Positions 1 through 12,000 of a DNA stretch of 64,000 nucleotides are shown in pieces. A program made the position numbers and the translations under genes. Every line of letters starts with the position of its first letter. The stretch's first letter is position 1. Source of the DNA: Armigeres subalbatus (taxonomy: Eukaryota; Arthropoda; Insecta; Diptera; Culicidae); contig NC_085141.1 of NCBI RefSeq assembly GCF_024139115.2, positions 247,302,096 to 247,366,095 of the forward strand, read 5' to 3'. The notes beneath the pieces are model-generated. The model did no database searches, was not told the DNA's origin, and worked only from the letters and a program-made list of their open reading frames with translations.

Positions 1-269
1 TTTAAGCTGCAAAGGAAGCTTCCTTTTTAGTGGCTCAAAAACCGCCTTCAAGAGGCTCGGAAGCCTCTCTACAAGAGGCTCAGAAGTCTCTAATGAAGAG
101 GCGCGGAAGTCTACTTCAAAGGGATTCAAAAGCTAGAAGGAGCTTCCCTTCAAAGGGCTCGGTATTATTCTTTCAAAAGGATTGGAAGCCTAATATTTCG
201 AGAGGGGGTACCTCAATTAATGCAAATGTTCCAAGGGGTACCTCTCATGAAAAAGGTTGAGAACCGCTG
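1..269. mobile_element. hAT-like non-autonomous element with internal minisatellite (right part)
   Basis: The interior is a degenerate tandem repeat of roughly 27 bp built on the words GGCTCGGAAGCCTC and TTCAAGA. It ends at a terminal motif GGTTGAGAACCGCTG (255-269), whose reverse complement begins CAGCGGTTCTCAACC, a typical hAT terminus. The same interior repeat and the opposite terminus (CAGTAGTTCTCAACC) occur at 19878-20150. The LINE reading frame begins directly after position 269, so the element appears to have inserted into LINE sequence. The left end lies outside the window. Confidence 0.6.
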
Positions 270-991
270 CGCTAGAAGGTGTCATGCGAAGAGCTGGGTA
301 TAATAGCCGGGGTACGATTTTCAACGGATCCAGTCAATTTATTTGTTTCGCGGATGACATGGACATTGTCGGCCGAACATTTGCAAAGGTGGCAGAACTC
401 TACACCCGCCTGAAACGTGAAGCAACAAAAGTTGGACTGGTGGTGATTGCGTCAAAGACAAAGTACATGCTTGTGGGCGGAACCGAGCGCGACAGGGCCC
501 GCCTGGGAAGTGGTGTTACGATAGACGGGGATACCTTCGAGGTGGTCGAGGAATTCGTCTACCTTGGATCCTTGCTAACGGCTGATAACAATGTTAGTCG
601 TGAAATACGAAGGCGCATCATCTGTGGAAGTCGGGCTTACTACGGGCTCCAGAAGAAACTGCGGTCAAAAAAGACGCTGATGAGACCGGTTGTCCTTTAC
701 GGATATGAAACATGGACAATGCTCGAGGAGGACTTGCCAGCGCTCTGAGTATTCGAGAGACGGGTGCTTAGGACCATCTTTGGCGGCGTGCACCAAGACG
801 GTATGTGGCGGCGAAGAATGAACTCGCCCAGCTCTACGCAGCTGCGATCGAGGTGGGCAAATCAGGTGCAAAACGGCTTAGCGAGCTTGGGGCGCATTCG
901 AGGATGGAGAGATGCGGCGAACCGTGTGTTGTGGGTGTAGTGTCAAATTGTTGATTCAGTGTTATCTGTTTAGATGTAAACTAAATAAATG
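270..991 (+). mobile_element. Non-LTR retrotransposon (LINE) 3' fragment, reverse transcriptase C-terminal part
   Basis: The translation begins ALEGVMRRAG and carries the RT catalytic box FADDMDIVGR, then YLGSLLTADNN and LYGYETWTML. This is the same family as the minus-strand copy at 23805-25683. The frame is broken by a stop at 746-748, where the other copy continues into its C-terminal domain. That domain is recognisable only in pieces down to about 930. The 3' end is AT-rich (AACTAAATAAATGA) as in the other copy. The 5' part is cut off by the hAT-like element at 1-269. It is a dead fragment. Confidence 0.8.
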
Positions 992-1077
992 AGGTACCCG
1001 AAGTATCAATGGTATGCTTTATCCAGCATTTGCCGTGCCTCAGTGGTAAATGGTATTAAATTTTTATTTTGCCTCTA

Positions 1078-2292
1078 CCGTGCTGTGCCCTTATTCCGTT
1101 CACCTAAGACAAGCGCTATGTCTAAAAGCTCTAAAAAATAGCCGTTTAGTATTTTGAAGCTGCAATTTCGCTGCATAGTGTTATTTTCTATATACAATTG
1201 AAAATAAAATATGTTGGGATACATTCATAGACTTAGGCTCCAATAGTGAAAACAAAATTGACCAATTATGCGGTCCTAATTCCAATCGCCTGAAATGGCA
1301 TTGTTCCTAATTCCGTTCATTCGTGTTCCTAATTCCAATCACCCGAAAAACATTTGATTTCTTGGAGATGCTAATACCAGGCATCATTTTTCTCACAAAT
1401 CCATCTTTTCATTTATTATATTATTGCAAATAAAAAGCTTAAAATGTAATTTCCTTCCAAATTTTAAATACAAACAATGAAAGATATTTTCTTATATAGG
1501 CAAGAAATTTCCGGATAAAGCTTTTAAACAAGAACGCCACTATTAAATGGATTGTGCTGTTTAAAACTGTCCGTATTCTTCGAAAACCCTTTCTCAACAT
1601 TTTCCAGCATTAACTTTATAAATCATCATTAAATCATTAACTGAAAAAACTATATTTTCCCGGCACGAGTTGAAAAAGGTCCCATAACCTTTTCGCGTAG
1701 AGTCGTTCCTTTCGGTCTGCCTGCTTGCGGGATAAAGTTTCAAATGTTCACCATTCATATGGTTTCATGTACGATGTATTTTTTCTTGCCATTGATTATA
1801 TTCTCAAACACGGAATTTTCAGAATCCATCCTCCAAACCCGATGAACGGAATAAAGAACGAGTAGATTTAGATGTACCCTTATTCCGGTCAAGATATTTT
1901 GCACTTTTCTGCATTTTCTATCGGGAAAATACAGACAACAATTTGATAATACGCTATAATATTACCTGTTTTGTCTTGTTATGCTGCTGTGTTTGAAATC
2001 CAGGGCAAATTTTCACTTAAAAATGCTTAAATATTATGACAGACGTTCTTAGCAAGTGGGTTAATGAAAACAGTCAAAATGGCGCTCGTAGTGACGACCA
2101 ACAAATTTTGTTTAAATTTTCACTATTAATCGCTATAAATGACGCTGGTTTTCATTTCATTTCATGCATACATAACCATAGAAAAGTACAAGGATATTTT
2201 TCTGTTGTTTTTAGACAAAAACTCTTTATTATTTATCATTTTGTCTTGCGTGAACGGAATTAGGCGCTGATTGGAATAAGGGCACAGCACGG
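1078..2292. mobile_element. 1.2-kb TIR DNA element flanked by TA
   Basis: The ends are inverted repeats: CCGTGCTGTGCCCTTATTCC at 1078 and its reverse complement ending at 2292. Both are flanked by TA (1076-1077 and 2293-2294), the target duplication of Tc1/mariner-type elements. No transposase is readable. The interior repeats variants of CCTAATTCCGTTC and CTTATTCCGGTC many times on both strands. A 75-codon open frame at 2036-2263 has no recognisable content. Confidence 0.65.
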
Positions 2293-2720
2293 TATAACAA
2301 ATAAGGAATGGTCATCTACGAATATGTTTTGAACACAAATTTAAAGTTTGTTTTGTTTTATATTGTGATGCAATTGCTATCGCTTGCTAATAGTGATACA
2401 TCTATCTAAACGAGACAATTTAGTGTGTGCTTGACGCCAAGAGATCCCATTTCTCAGTTTTGCCTATGTACAACTTCGATACGCTTAATTTAGTTAAAAT
2501 CTCCCTATGAATATTTGTGTGGGCAACGATTCTTAGAACAAAAAATTGTCTTAAACGAAATTCGACATAATGCTTCAAAATAAAACTGAAGATAGTAACA
2601 ATTACTCTAACACTCTCGTTCAATCTACCATTAAATAACGCTTAGTCCACCTTCCCCTGGGGAGATGAATTTCTGTCAACCTTTCAATCGCAAGAAACGA
2701 TAAAATAAATCATTCTCTGT
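2293..2720. other. 3' flank of the large minus-strand gene
   Basis: This stretch lies between the TIR element and the stop codon of the minus-strand gene. It is AT-rich and should hold the 3' untranslated region. I see no AATAAA on the minus strand close to the stop, so the polyadenylation site is not placed. Confidence 0.3.
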
Positions 2721-3017
2721 CTAATCATCATCCAGCACAATCACAGACTCCTTTTGTTGGCTAGCCGCTGGTGCCACCGGCGCTGATGAACTTGACGGCC
2801 CAGCCGAGGCAGGCTTGGCCACACGATCCAGTATGGATTTCGGAACGGCAACTCGCTTTGACACCATTTGCAATGTCGATTGCCCCTCGTGGTTCGGTTG
2901 ACTGGCCGTTAGCTTGTCCAGCAGGGCGCGGCGTTCCTTTTGCTGCTCGCGAAGCGTGTCACTTTGCGCCGTCAGGGCTTCCGATGCGGCTGATAGCTCC
3001 TTGATGGCATTGGTGGC
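2721..3017 (-). CDS. Exon 6 (terminal coding exon) of the large gene
   Basis: The acceptor reads CTTCTTCCCATTTCAG before position 3017. The exon encodes 98 residues and a TAG stop. It starts with a helical, probably coiled-coil stretch (ATNAIKELSAASEALTAQSD onward, rich in Glu, Gln and Arg). A Ser/Ala/Pro linker follows, and the protein ends with VIVLDDD, a strong match to the hydrophobic-then-acidic pattern of SUMO-interacting motifs. It enters in phase 0 from exon 5. Confidence 0.8.
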   Translation of the reverse strand, partial: ATNAIKELSAASEALTAQSDTLREQQKERRALLDKLTASQPNHEGQSTLQMVSKRVAVPKSILDRVAKPASAGPSSSSAPVAPAASQQKESVIVLDDD

Positions 3018-6000
3018 CTGAAATGGGAAGAAGTTTGATCGGATTTCCGAGTTGGAGTGCATTTTCAACACCAACCTTAATGAAAATGTTCTCAAAGTAT
3101 TTATGGCACTGTTCCTCTTCGTACTGCTCCTTTTTGCAGCACAATATCGAAAGGCGTAGCAGCAGCAATTCTTCGTAGAAGTTGGGCTTCGTATTTTGGA
3201 ATGCGATGATTGCACTCGCCTTGTACAGATCGATAACTCCATCGGTGGTGACGACCTGTGTTTAAAAATGTGGAAATCAGCTTCTGACAAATTTACAACC
3301 GAATCTGATTTGCTTACGCATCTGAGGTTGATGGTGTTGATGAGTTGCTCCTGCGCCGGCAGCGACTCGGCTCTAGCCTCGAACTTCCATCCAATGGTCA
3401 ACGCAAAGGGTTTGAAAGTGTATGTGTTCTTCCGAATGAACCTGAATCAAATAGGAATTGAAAGTTACCAAAGGTTCCATAAACTAATTCTAGGTAGGGC
3501 TTACCGATTCAAGAGAACGACAGCCGCTTCAAAATTAGCAAGTCGCACGAACTGCTGCTTGACGGATAGTTCTCGCACTTTGATGATGATGTCACTGCTG
3601 GACCACAATACTGGAACCGCTCCAAGGCCAGGGATGTTGCTACGAAGCACCCCATCTGTTGGCACCTTCGGTGTTTCAATGTGCTTCTGTCTTCCGACTG
3701 CTGGAACGGTCAATGGCTTGTCGGTGGTCGTTGGCAGAGTTTTTGATGAGCTAGGGGCCGGCTTGCTAGCTACAACCGTTGATGTTTTCTGAGAAACTTT
3801 AGCACTGGATGAAGTTGACGGTTGGCTGACGATGGTTGAATTGGAGACCGGTTTAGAGCTCGACGAATTTGGAATTGTGACGCTGGTGCCTTCCGTCAGG
3901 CTATTCATCAGGGACCGTTTGATGCGGAGCACTCCGGTGGACGGATTGTAGACCACTCCTTTTTGACTGGGATTCAAAAGGTTGATCTTGCTGGCAATTA
4001 TTGCTGCCTGCTGACTGTTGAGAACTGTCGTACAGGAGGGCGCTTTAGATTTTGGAGCCGATGACTGATTGGAATTGTTGGGTGTGGTGTTGGAAACATC
4101 ATCGTCGTCATCTAAGCACACGATCTCCTCGGCTACGGGAACCTTCGTAGGTTCTGCAGGAGGAACCGATGCAGGCAGTGACACACGAGGTTTCTTCACC
4201 TCTTCGACTGCAGGCCGGATTTGAATTTCCGTCGTTCCGGTGGATTTGCGCTTCAAGTACAATTCTGTTAGTCTTGTAAAACCACCGCGTTGGGAGGAGA
4301 CAACTGTGGTGGCTGTTGGAATGTAAGATAGTCTTCGTTGCGGTATTTGCATCCTTTTCTTCTCGACGACGGCCGCTGGTGTGGCGAAAGTAGGCTCCGG
4401 TACGTACGACATCCGTCGAACGGGTATGGGAGGAACTTTTGCCGGTGGAGGTGCAGGTTCTGCAGGGGGTTTGATTTGCAGCTGTTTGCTTTCAGCGATG
4501 GTTTTTTCAACAAGCAGCGACAGTTGGTTTTTGGTTTGTGGGGTTGGTGGAAGATTCTGGCGCTCTGATGAATTGGCTGTAATTGTGGTGGAACTCGTCG
4601 TAGCTTTGGAGGTGGACGATGTTTCCGACGGAGCGTCATCATCAGAATCGGAATCATTATAGAGCTGATGGATGAGAGATTCCAGCTGGCAGTTGTTTTG
4701 ACTCTTGGACGGTGGTTCTTCTGGTTTGGAGTAAGGTTCGGGAGTCTTCTCTTTTACTTCCTCTGGAACTGGCGTGGCGACAGGCGCTTCAACGGTGTCC
4801 TCTTCGTCATCGATAACAACACAATCATTATCGTTAGAGTGAGTGTCAGAGGCAGATGGGGAGCTTGATGTTGGTGAGAACTGAAACTGGAAGATTTTTT
4901 GGAACAAGATTGATGTTAAAAGGTAATTCAGAATCATTGCTGTAGGTATTTCAGAGTGCAATAAAACAAACGCCGTTTATTTTTATTTTCATTGCGCCAT
5001 TTCATGTGAATATTTTTTTAAACTTTCCTTTAAATCTTATTAAACAACAATAAAGATAAAGATAAAGAAAAGAAAAATAATTCTGCACAGCCCTGCAAAA
5101 TCTATCTGCGTTAAAATCTGGATTTTATTCTTCATTCAGTCCCATGATGGCCCATTTATGTTTTGGCATGATTTAGCCAGCTGGCAATGTAGCAAGGAAG
5201 TGATGAAGAGAAGAAGAAGAAGTTGCTTTTGATTCGGTGTTGAAAGGCACAGAACGAACACACGATCATCCGAAATGATTCGTTTTGCTTTGTGCGACCG
5301 GAAAGAAAATTAATTAGTGCGCGTTTAATCGTGTTTTGAGCATCATGCAGACCGATCGTGTCATCCTCCGAAATATTTTGTTTTACTTTGTGCGGCCGAA
5401 AAGTAAATTAATTAGTGTGCGTTTAATCATGTTTTGGACAGCACGAAGAACGATCGCGCGAAATCCTTTGTTTTGGTTTGCGCGGCCGAAAAATTAATTA
5501 ATTAGTACGTGTTTTACTGTGTATTGAATAGCACGCAGAACACTCGCGCGATCATCAAAAATGTTTTTGCCTTTCTCTTACAAAGAAGTTGTACCGAAAG
5601 GCTATCATTTCACTCCGAAAACGAACTTTTTATAGAAGCCTCTGAGACCCATAGTGTTATATATCAATCGACTCAGCTCGACAAACTGAGCACATGTCTG
5701 TCTGTCCGTGTGTATGTATGTGTGTATGTGTGTGTGTATGTGTGTGCACAAAAGCTATAAAAAACATTAGACAACTTTTCGTATAGTAATCTTTAACCGA
5801 TTTTCTCGCAACAAGTTTTATTCGACAGGGGACAAAGCCTTGTTGATCACTATTGAATTTGATAATGATCGGCCATTGCGTTTAAAAGTTATGAAGAAAA
5901 TGGTACATTGGACCATATAAACTCATATAAGGTTGGTGTCTTCACTAAATGCGAGAAAGGCACCACCAACGCTAGGTGGATTAATCTGGGTTTTTTGTTT

Positions 6001-9000
6001 TGTGCGGCCTGATTAGTGCTCGTTTGATCTCATTTTGAATTGCACGCAGAGCGCGATCACCCAAAATGTTTTGGTTGCCTTGCGCGGCCGTAAAGAAAAT
6101 AAATTAGTACGTGTTTCATCGCGTTTTGAACTGCACGCAGATCGACCGCGTGATTATCCGAAATGTTTTGTTCTGCTTTGTGCAACTACGATCTGTACGG
6201 TCAAAGGTGGTAAAGCCTTGTCGATCGCTATTGAATTTGATAACGATCAGTCATTGCGTTCAAAAGTTATAAAGAAAATGGTGAACCAAATCGAAAAGGT
6301 TGGTGTCTTGACTGAATACGAGGAAGGCAGTACCACTACTAGGTGGTTTAATTTGTTTTTTTTTGTAAATCTACTTTTTTGTATAACAAAACGTGACCAA
6401 CTTACATGTACTTCTTCCGACTGCTTCTGCGACGACTCTTGCTCCGCAACCAGTCCCGTCGATGTTGTGGTCGATGTGACATTCGGTTTCATATACAGCC
6501 ACGACCCGGTCGTTTGTTCTGTCCGTACGATGTGGTTGTTACGCTCGTACTCCTCCCTGGTGAACATCCGGCCGTCCACGTTCTGGCACAGGATCAAGTC
6601 AAAGTTTTGCGTGTAGCTGTACGGTCCCAGAAAGATGCACTCGCCCTGCATAGGTGCGGCATAGATTTGAGGCAGGATGTCCTCCTGATTGTTTTTCTGC
6701 ACAATCGAAGTTAGCCTCACGGTTTTTCGGTACCGATTGGCTAATTCGATGGCCTGCTTGATACGACTGTAGGTGAGACAGGATTTCCAGCTTGGCAAGT
6801 AAATGTCGCTGAAATCGTTCTTCACGTTCAGCATGAACCACCGTCGCATGCCCACGTTCGGGATTGCAATGTTTTTGAAATCCTTGATTTTGGTTTCCAT
6901 TAGTTTAATGTTGGATTTCACCATTGTTATCGCCGAGGGTATAATAACTGGAGTGGGTGTCGGTGTCGTCGGTTCCGTTGGAATTTCCTCTTTGATTGGT
7001 TTTGGAACTTCAACCGGTTTGGGTTGCGGGTGTAGGAGAGTTTTCTGCGCCACTTCTTCATTCTTTTTCCTATTGGCAACGAATGCTTCGAAATAGCGAT
7101 TAATTTTTGGTGCAAGCTTCGGATGGGAAACCGGAGTTGGACGAACTTCGCAGCCCTTATCCACGAAGTCACTGTCGGCTTTGATGAACCCACAAAAACG
7201 CCAATAATTTTCGGTCCCAAAAAGAACCAAAGAAAGCTTGTTCGTTTCGCGATTGTCGATTTGCTGCAGGACCATTTTGGTGAGAAGCGATATGCCACGA
7301 GAATCGAAGGTGCTTTTCCGAGCGAGTCTTACTGATTTCGTATTCTTGAACGACGGAGCGTTCTTTCTGGTGTTCTCCGTAGTCAGAATTACCAATTCCG
7401 AACCATTTTGGAAGGTAACATCCCATACTTCTATTTGATCTTCATTGAACGCCTGTAGAAACTTCTCCCATCGGTATAAATAAAGGATACCCTTCTTGGG
7501 AGGATTGAGCCGTGTCGTATTCTTCCGCATCATCTCTCGAATGTGCTGCATAGTGTGCATTATGTCGGAATTCACCTGATCCAGCATTATTTTCTGGGGA
7601 TCGTCTTTGTCGGCGCTGGTCGTGGGAGACTCCAAGGTAGCCAACGAAGTAGCGGAATCATGATCATCACTTTCACAATCGAAATCGATGTGCTCATTTG
7701 CACGCTGCTCGTATGGCTCACTTAATCGATACTTGCGACCTTTTAACATGATCGTTTCGTTCCTGTAGCTAAACGTTATTGGTTTGGCTCGCGAATCACT
7801 CTCCACGCGCTTGAAAATGCAGACAGTTCTTCTAAACTTCCGCGCAATACTGACAGGGTTGATTTTTCCGTTCGCTATCGCATCGGTTTCCACATAATAC
7901 TTCTTCTTGCCGCAGTAGATCAAAGTCTTGTTCAGGTCCACCAGAGGCCCGAGTAGAACATTCTGCTTAATTTTTGCATCCGTTCCTACGATGTCGTAAT
8001 AAATCGGCTCATTGGGAGATTCCTTCGCATACCGTACATCCATTTCTCCTTCGCTCAAATGGCGCTGACGTTCTCGGTTCTTCATAGCCTTCCTTGCCAG
8101 TTCTTCCAGCTCCTGTTTTCGTTCTTCGAAGAATGTATTCTCACACTTCTGCAGTAGCTCTCGGAGTCGCTTCTCGGCGTTGGGATTTTTTCGCTTTGAT
8201 TCTTCAATTTCCTTCAAGTAGCGACTTCTCCTGTAGTAATTTCTTGTTTTGTAGAAGTTTTTATTGGCCGGAATCGCTCGTCGGCATGTTTGACCATCGT
8301 TTATCTGTAGATCTTCAATCGAAACTCTCGTTGAGGATTGTGGAGATTCTTCATTGGTCTTCTTTTCCGGTGTTGCAGGGGACTGATGATCTTCGACTGT
8401 TCTCCTCTTTTTCTTTCGCTTTTCGCTCCACGGTTTGTAGGACTCTTCTGAGCTATCCCGCTTGCGGAAGGGTTCTTTGACTTCTGGAATTGTAGTTTCC
8501 GTTTTTTCGAATGAGTACAGGCGCCTACGGCGAGGTTCGTATGTCACCAGAAGCGGATCCGGCGGCGGAACAACTGGCGTTGGTAACACAATGTCACTCT
8601 CCTCGTTGAATTTGAACGGTTTTCCCTGGGTTGCATTGCCATGGCAGTAGCAGCGGTACAGACAGTGGATCATACACCACGGCTCGATTTGTTCCATATC
8701 CTGCAGCTTATTTAGTACCACGTGCGTATGGCGTATTCGATCGGATAGGGTTAGAGGTTGGTTCCCAACAACAGAGCTTGTCTTACAACGATCAACAGGG
8801 GTTTCCTGAGGTTCTTCCTCTGCTGGGACAATGCCGTTCATCAGATTCTTCACACTATTTTCATTGTAATAGTCCTCATACTTTTTGGGCTTCTTCTTGT
8901 GCCTCCTTGTCTCCGCGTCCGTATCCCGGACCAATACCGTACTATTGTTGGTCATTATCACAGTTGGAGTAAAATCGCGCTCCTCTTTGGCCAGCTGCGC

Positions 9001-12000
9001 GGTGGCCTTCTCTCGCAGGTACTTCACGTCTTCGTTGGTTAGCGTCGACAAACCCTCCTCGCTGATGTCGGGTTTGACGTCCTTGCTCAAGCAACGCTTC
9101 TTTTCGTATCCACACTGGCACCCAAAAATGCAATCCAGCTTGCTGCAGTGTGTCCGAGTCACGTTTCCATGCTTGGCGTGGAAAACATCACAGATGCAAC
9201 CTCGGGCGCAGTATCGTTCGTCGCAGCGCGGTTTGCTGTCCTCGGTCGGGTGCGGCGTTGGCTCCGGAATGGTTTCGATGATTTTTGCATTCAGGCGTTT
9301 CATTTCGCGGCTGGAAGAGGTAAGAATACACCTTAAAGATGTTACAGTGTAAAATGTTTAATGAGAGGTGACAATAGGATACATTTTGAATAGACGATTT
9401 AGGCGATGGACCGGATGTATTGATGGCGATGGCAAGGTAAGATATGGTGACTGTTCGAGTGAAAATATTATTTTCAGTAATGGTAAACACAAGAAAAAAA
9501 ATCCCTGGAAGATTCCGGAATCGCTGGAGGATTCTTTTCGGAATCCCTGGAGGATTAATTTGGGGTCGATTTGCTTCTACATCCCGGGACTATTGCCTAC
9601 GAATCCCTGAACCACTCACGTTGGAATTCCTGGAAGATTTGCGAAGGAATCTCTGAAAAATGTCCGTCGGATTCACTGGAACATTCCCGTCCGAATGCTT
9701 GAAACATTGCCGTCGGAATCGAGTTTCTTGTACAACAACTGTATGTATACAGTAGGCCCGGAGACTCATAGTGTCATATATCAATCCATTCAGCTCGACT
9801 AACAGAGGTGATGTCTGTAAGTGTGTGTGTTTTTTTTTCTTCCTAAGTAATGAAGGAGGAATCTGCTCAACAGACATCCTGGGTTGGACGTCCAGGAAGT
9901 GCGGGGTTAGGGACCCCCTCCATCAGCAAACGAGGGAGGCAGGACTACATCCCCGACCCGCTAAACCGTTTCCATTGGCGCCAAGCCCATCGTCCCTTCG
10001 GTACAACCAGAAAGTAATGCTTCAAAGGGGGCCAGTGCACAACGCACCCTCGAGGTTAGCTGCGTGTCCTTGCAAAACCGAACATCGTGACTCGCTTTTT
10101 TAGAAGAACACCATGGTATCGTGCCAGCGTATTGCCGGCTTTTCAGGTGGCCTTACCACGCCCTATGTCCTCGAAAGGTGGAAAGGGTCGACTTCGCGCC
10201 TGCTTCCCCCTGCACGACTGGTATCAAGAATGATGATGCCGCGTGCACCTCAAATTGATCTCTCTGCGATAGGGCCTATTCGCCAACACACAGAGGGACT
10301 GGCCGACGCGATGCCTACGCCTGTCCCAGCCTTGACTAGGACCCCTTTCCGTCCTCGGGCTCGGAACCTGCCCGGTTGACCGACGCCGCGGAAGCGACGA
10401 TACCATGTTGTTCTTCGCGCGGCCACTTGTTCGATGAAAGGATCGAGTTCGACCACAGGGCACCGGTACGACCCATAAAGCCGACTTCGAACCCTTGGAC
10501 CACCTCTTATTTGCGCCTGAACGAGACATTCCTCGAGTTCACGCGCCACGGGCGAGGCCGAGTGTCCGAACCAGTGTAGATACTGTCTGAAGCAACCATG
10601 GCCTGTAAGGACCTGTGTCAGGTGGAAAGTGATTTCCCCATGGCGCCTCTTGACCCACGTACATATCTCGGGTATCAACCTATGTGTCCATCTACCCTAA
10701 GTGGAATTGTCCCACGCACGCTGCCATTTCACCATTGAGGCCAACCTGACAGTCCTACGGATGCTTCTCGTGCCGCGCATTTCGAAGCACTCTATGTCTT
10801 CATCGATAACGATGTCAACAGGCATCATACCGGTGATGACGCAAAGTGCATCGTGCGACACGGTACGGTACGCGCTCGCAACTCTTAGGCACATGAGCCT
10901 ATACGTACTTTCTAACTTCGTTATGTAGCAGTTTATACGCAGGGCCGTGCCCTAAGCTGGCCCCCCATACTTCAGTATGGACAGAGGAACACTAGCCAGA
11001 AGCTTGCGCTTGCTGGCATAAAGCGCAGAGCTATTGGACATCATCAGGGACAATGCCACTGCTGTGGAGGCACGCTTGCAGGAGTAATTGACGTGGCTAC
11101 CAAAGGTGAGCTTATCGTCGATTATTACCCCCAAGAGTTTGATGGAGCGTTCAGAGGTGACCGCGCAGTTTATTATTTATTTATTCAGACTAAGGCCAAG
11201 TGGCCTGTGCGGTATATAAGAGTCTTCTCCACTCGGCTCGGTCCATGGCTACACGTCGCCAGCCACGCAGTCTACGGAGGGTCCGCAAGTCATCTTCCAC
11301 CTGATCGATCCACCTTGCCCGCTGCGCACCTCGCCTTCTTGTGCCCATCGGATCGTTGTCGAGAACCATTTTCACCGGGTTATTGTCCGACATTCTGGCT
11401 ACGTGCCCGGCCCACCGCAGTCGTCCAGTTTTCGCGGTGTGAACGATGGATGGTTCTCCCAACAGCTGATGCAACTCGTTGTTCATTCGCCTCCTCCACG
11501 TACCGTCCGCCATCTGCACCCCGCCATAGATGGTACGCAGCACTTTCCTTTCGAAAACTCCGAGTGCGCGTTGGTCTTCCACGAGCATCGTCCAGGTCTC
11601 GTGTCCGTAGAGGACTACCGGTCTAATGAGCGTTTTGTAGATTGTCAGTTTGGTACGGCGGCGAACTCTATTCGATCGGAGCGTCTTGCGGAGTTTAAAG
11701 TATGTACGATTTCCAGCCACTATACGTCTCCGAATTTCTCTGCTGGTATCATTTTCGGCAGTCACCATGTGAGCCCAAGTACACAAATTCTTCTACCACC
11801 TCGATTTCGTCACCACCGATGTCAACTCGCGGTGGGTGGCTCACATTTTCTTCTCTTGAACCTCTTCCTATCATGTACTTCGACGTGTTGATGACTAGTC
11901 CGATCCGCTTGGCTTCCCTCTTCAGTCTGATGTAGGCTTCCTCCATCTTCTCAAAGTTACGTGCCATAATACCTATGTCGTCGGCGAAGCCAAATAGCTG

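Larger units (their letters stand above)
4881..6405 (-). other. Intron 2 of the large gene
   Basis: The intron has donor GTAAGT at 6405 and acceptor CAG at 4881-4883. It carries a degenerate tandem repeat, a MITE copy at about 5563-5996 and a MITE end fragment at about 6195-6360. The 300 bases next to exon 3 (4950-5240) show nothing I recognise. Confidence 0.7.

Noticed and set aside
2036..2263. 75-codon plus-strand open frame as a gene
   Set aside because: It lies inside a TIR element, uses repeat words, and has no recognisable protein features.
6406..9310. Calling the large gene a true MGA orthologue
   Set aside because: Only the Cys-rich module is reminiscent; the T-box and bHLH-zipper that define MGA are not visible, so no symbol was given.
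8094..9352. Plus-strand open frames of 100-155 codons across exon 2
   Set aside because: They are antisense shadows of a well-supported exon, and the same holds for plus-strand frames over exons 1 and 3.
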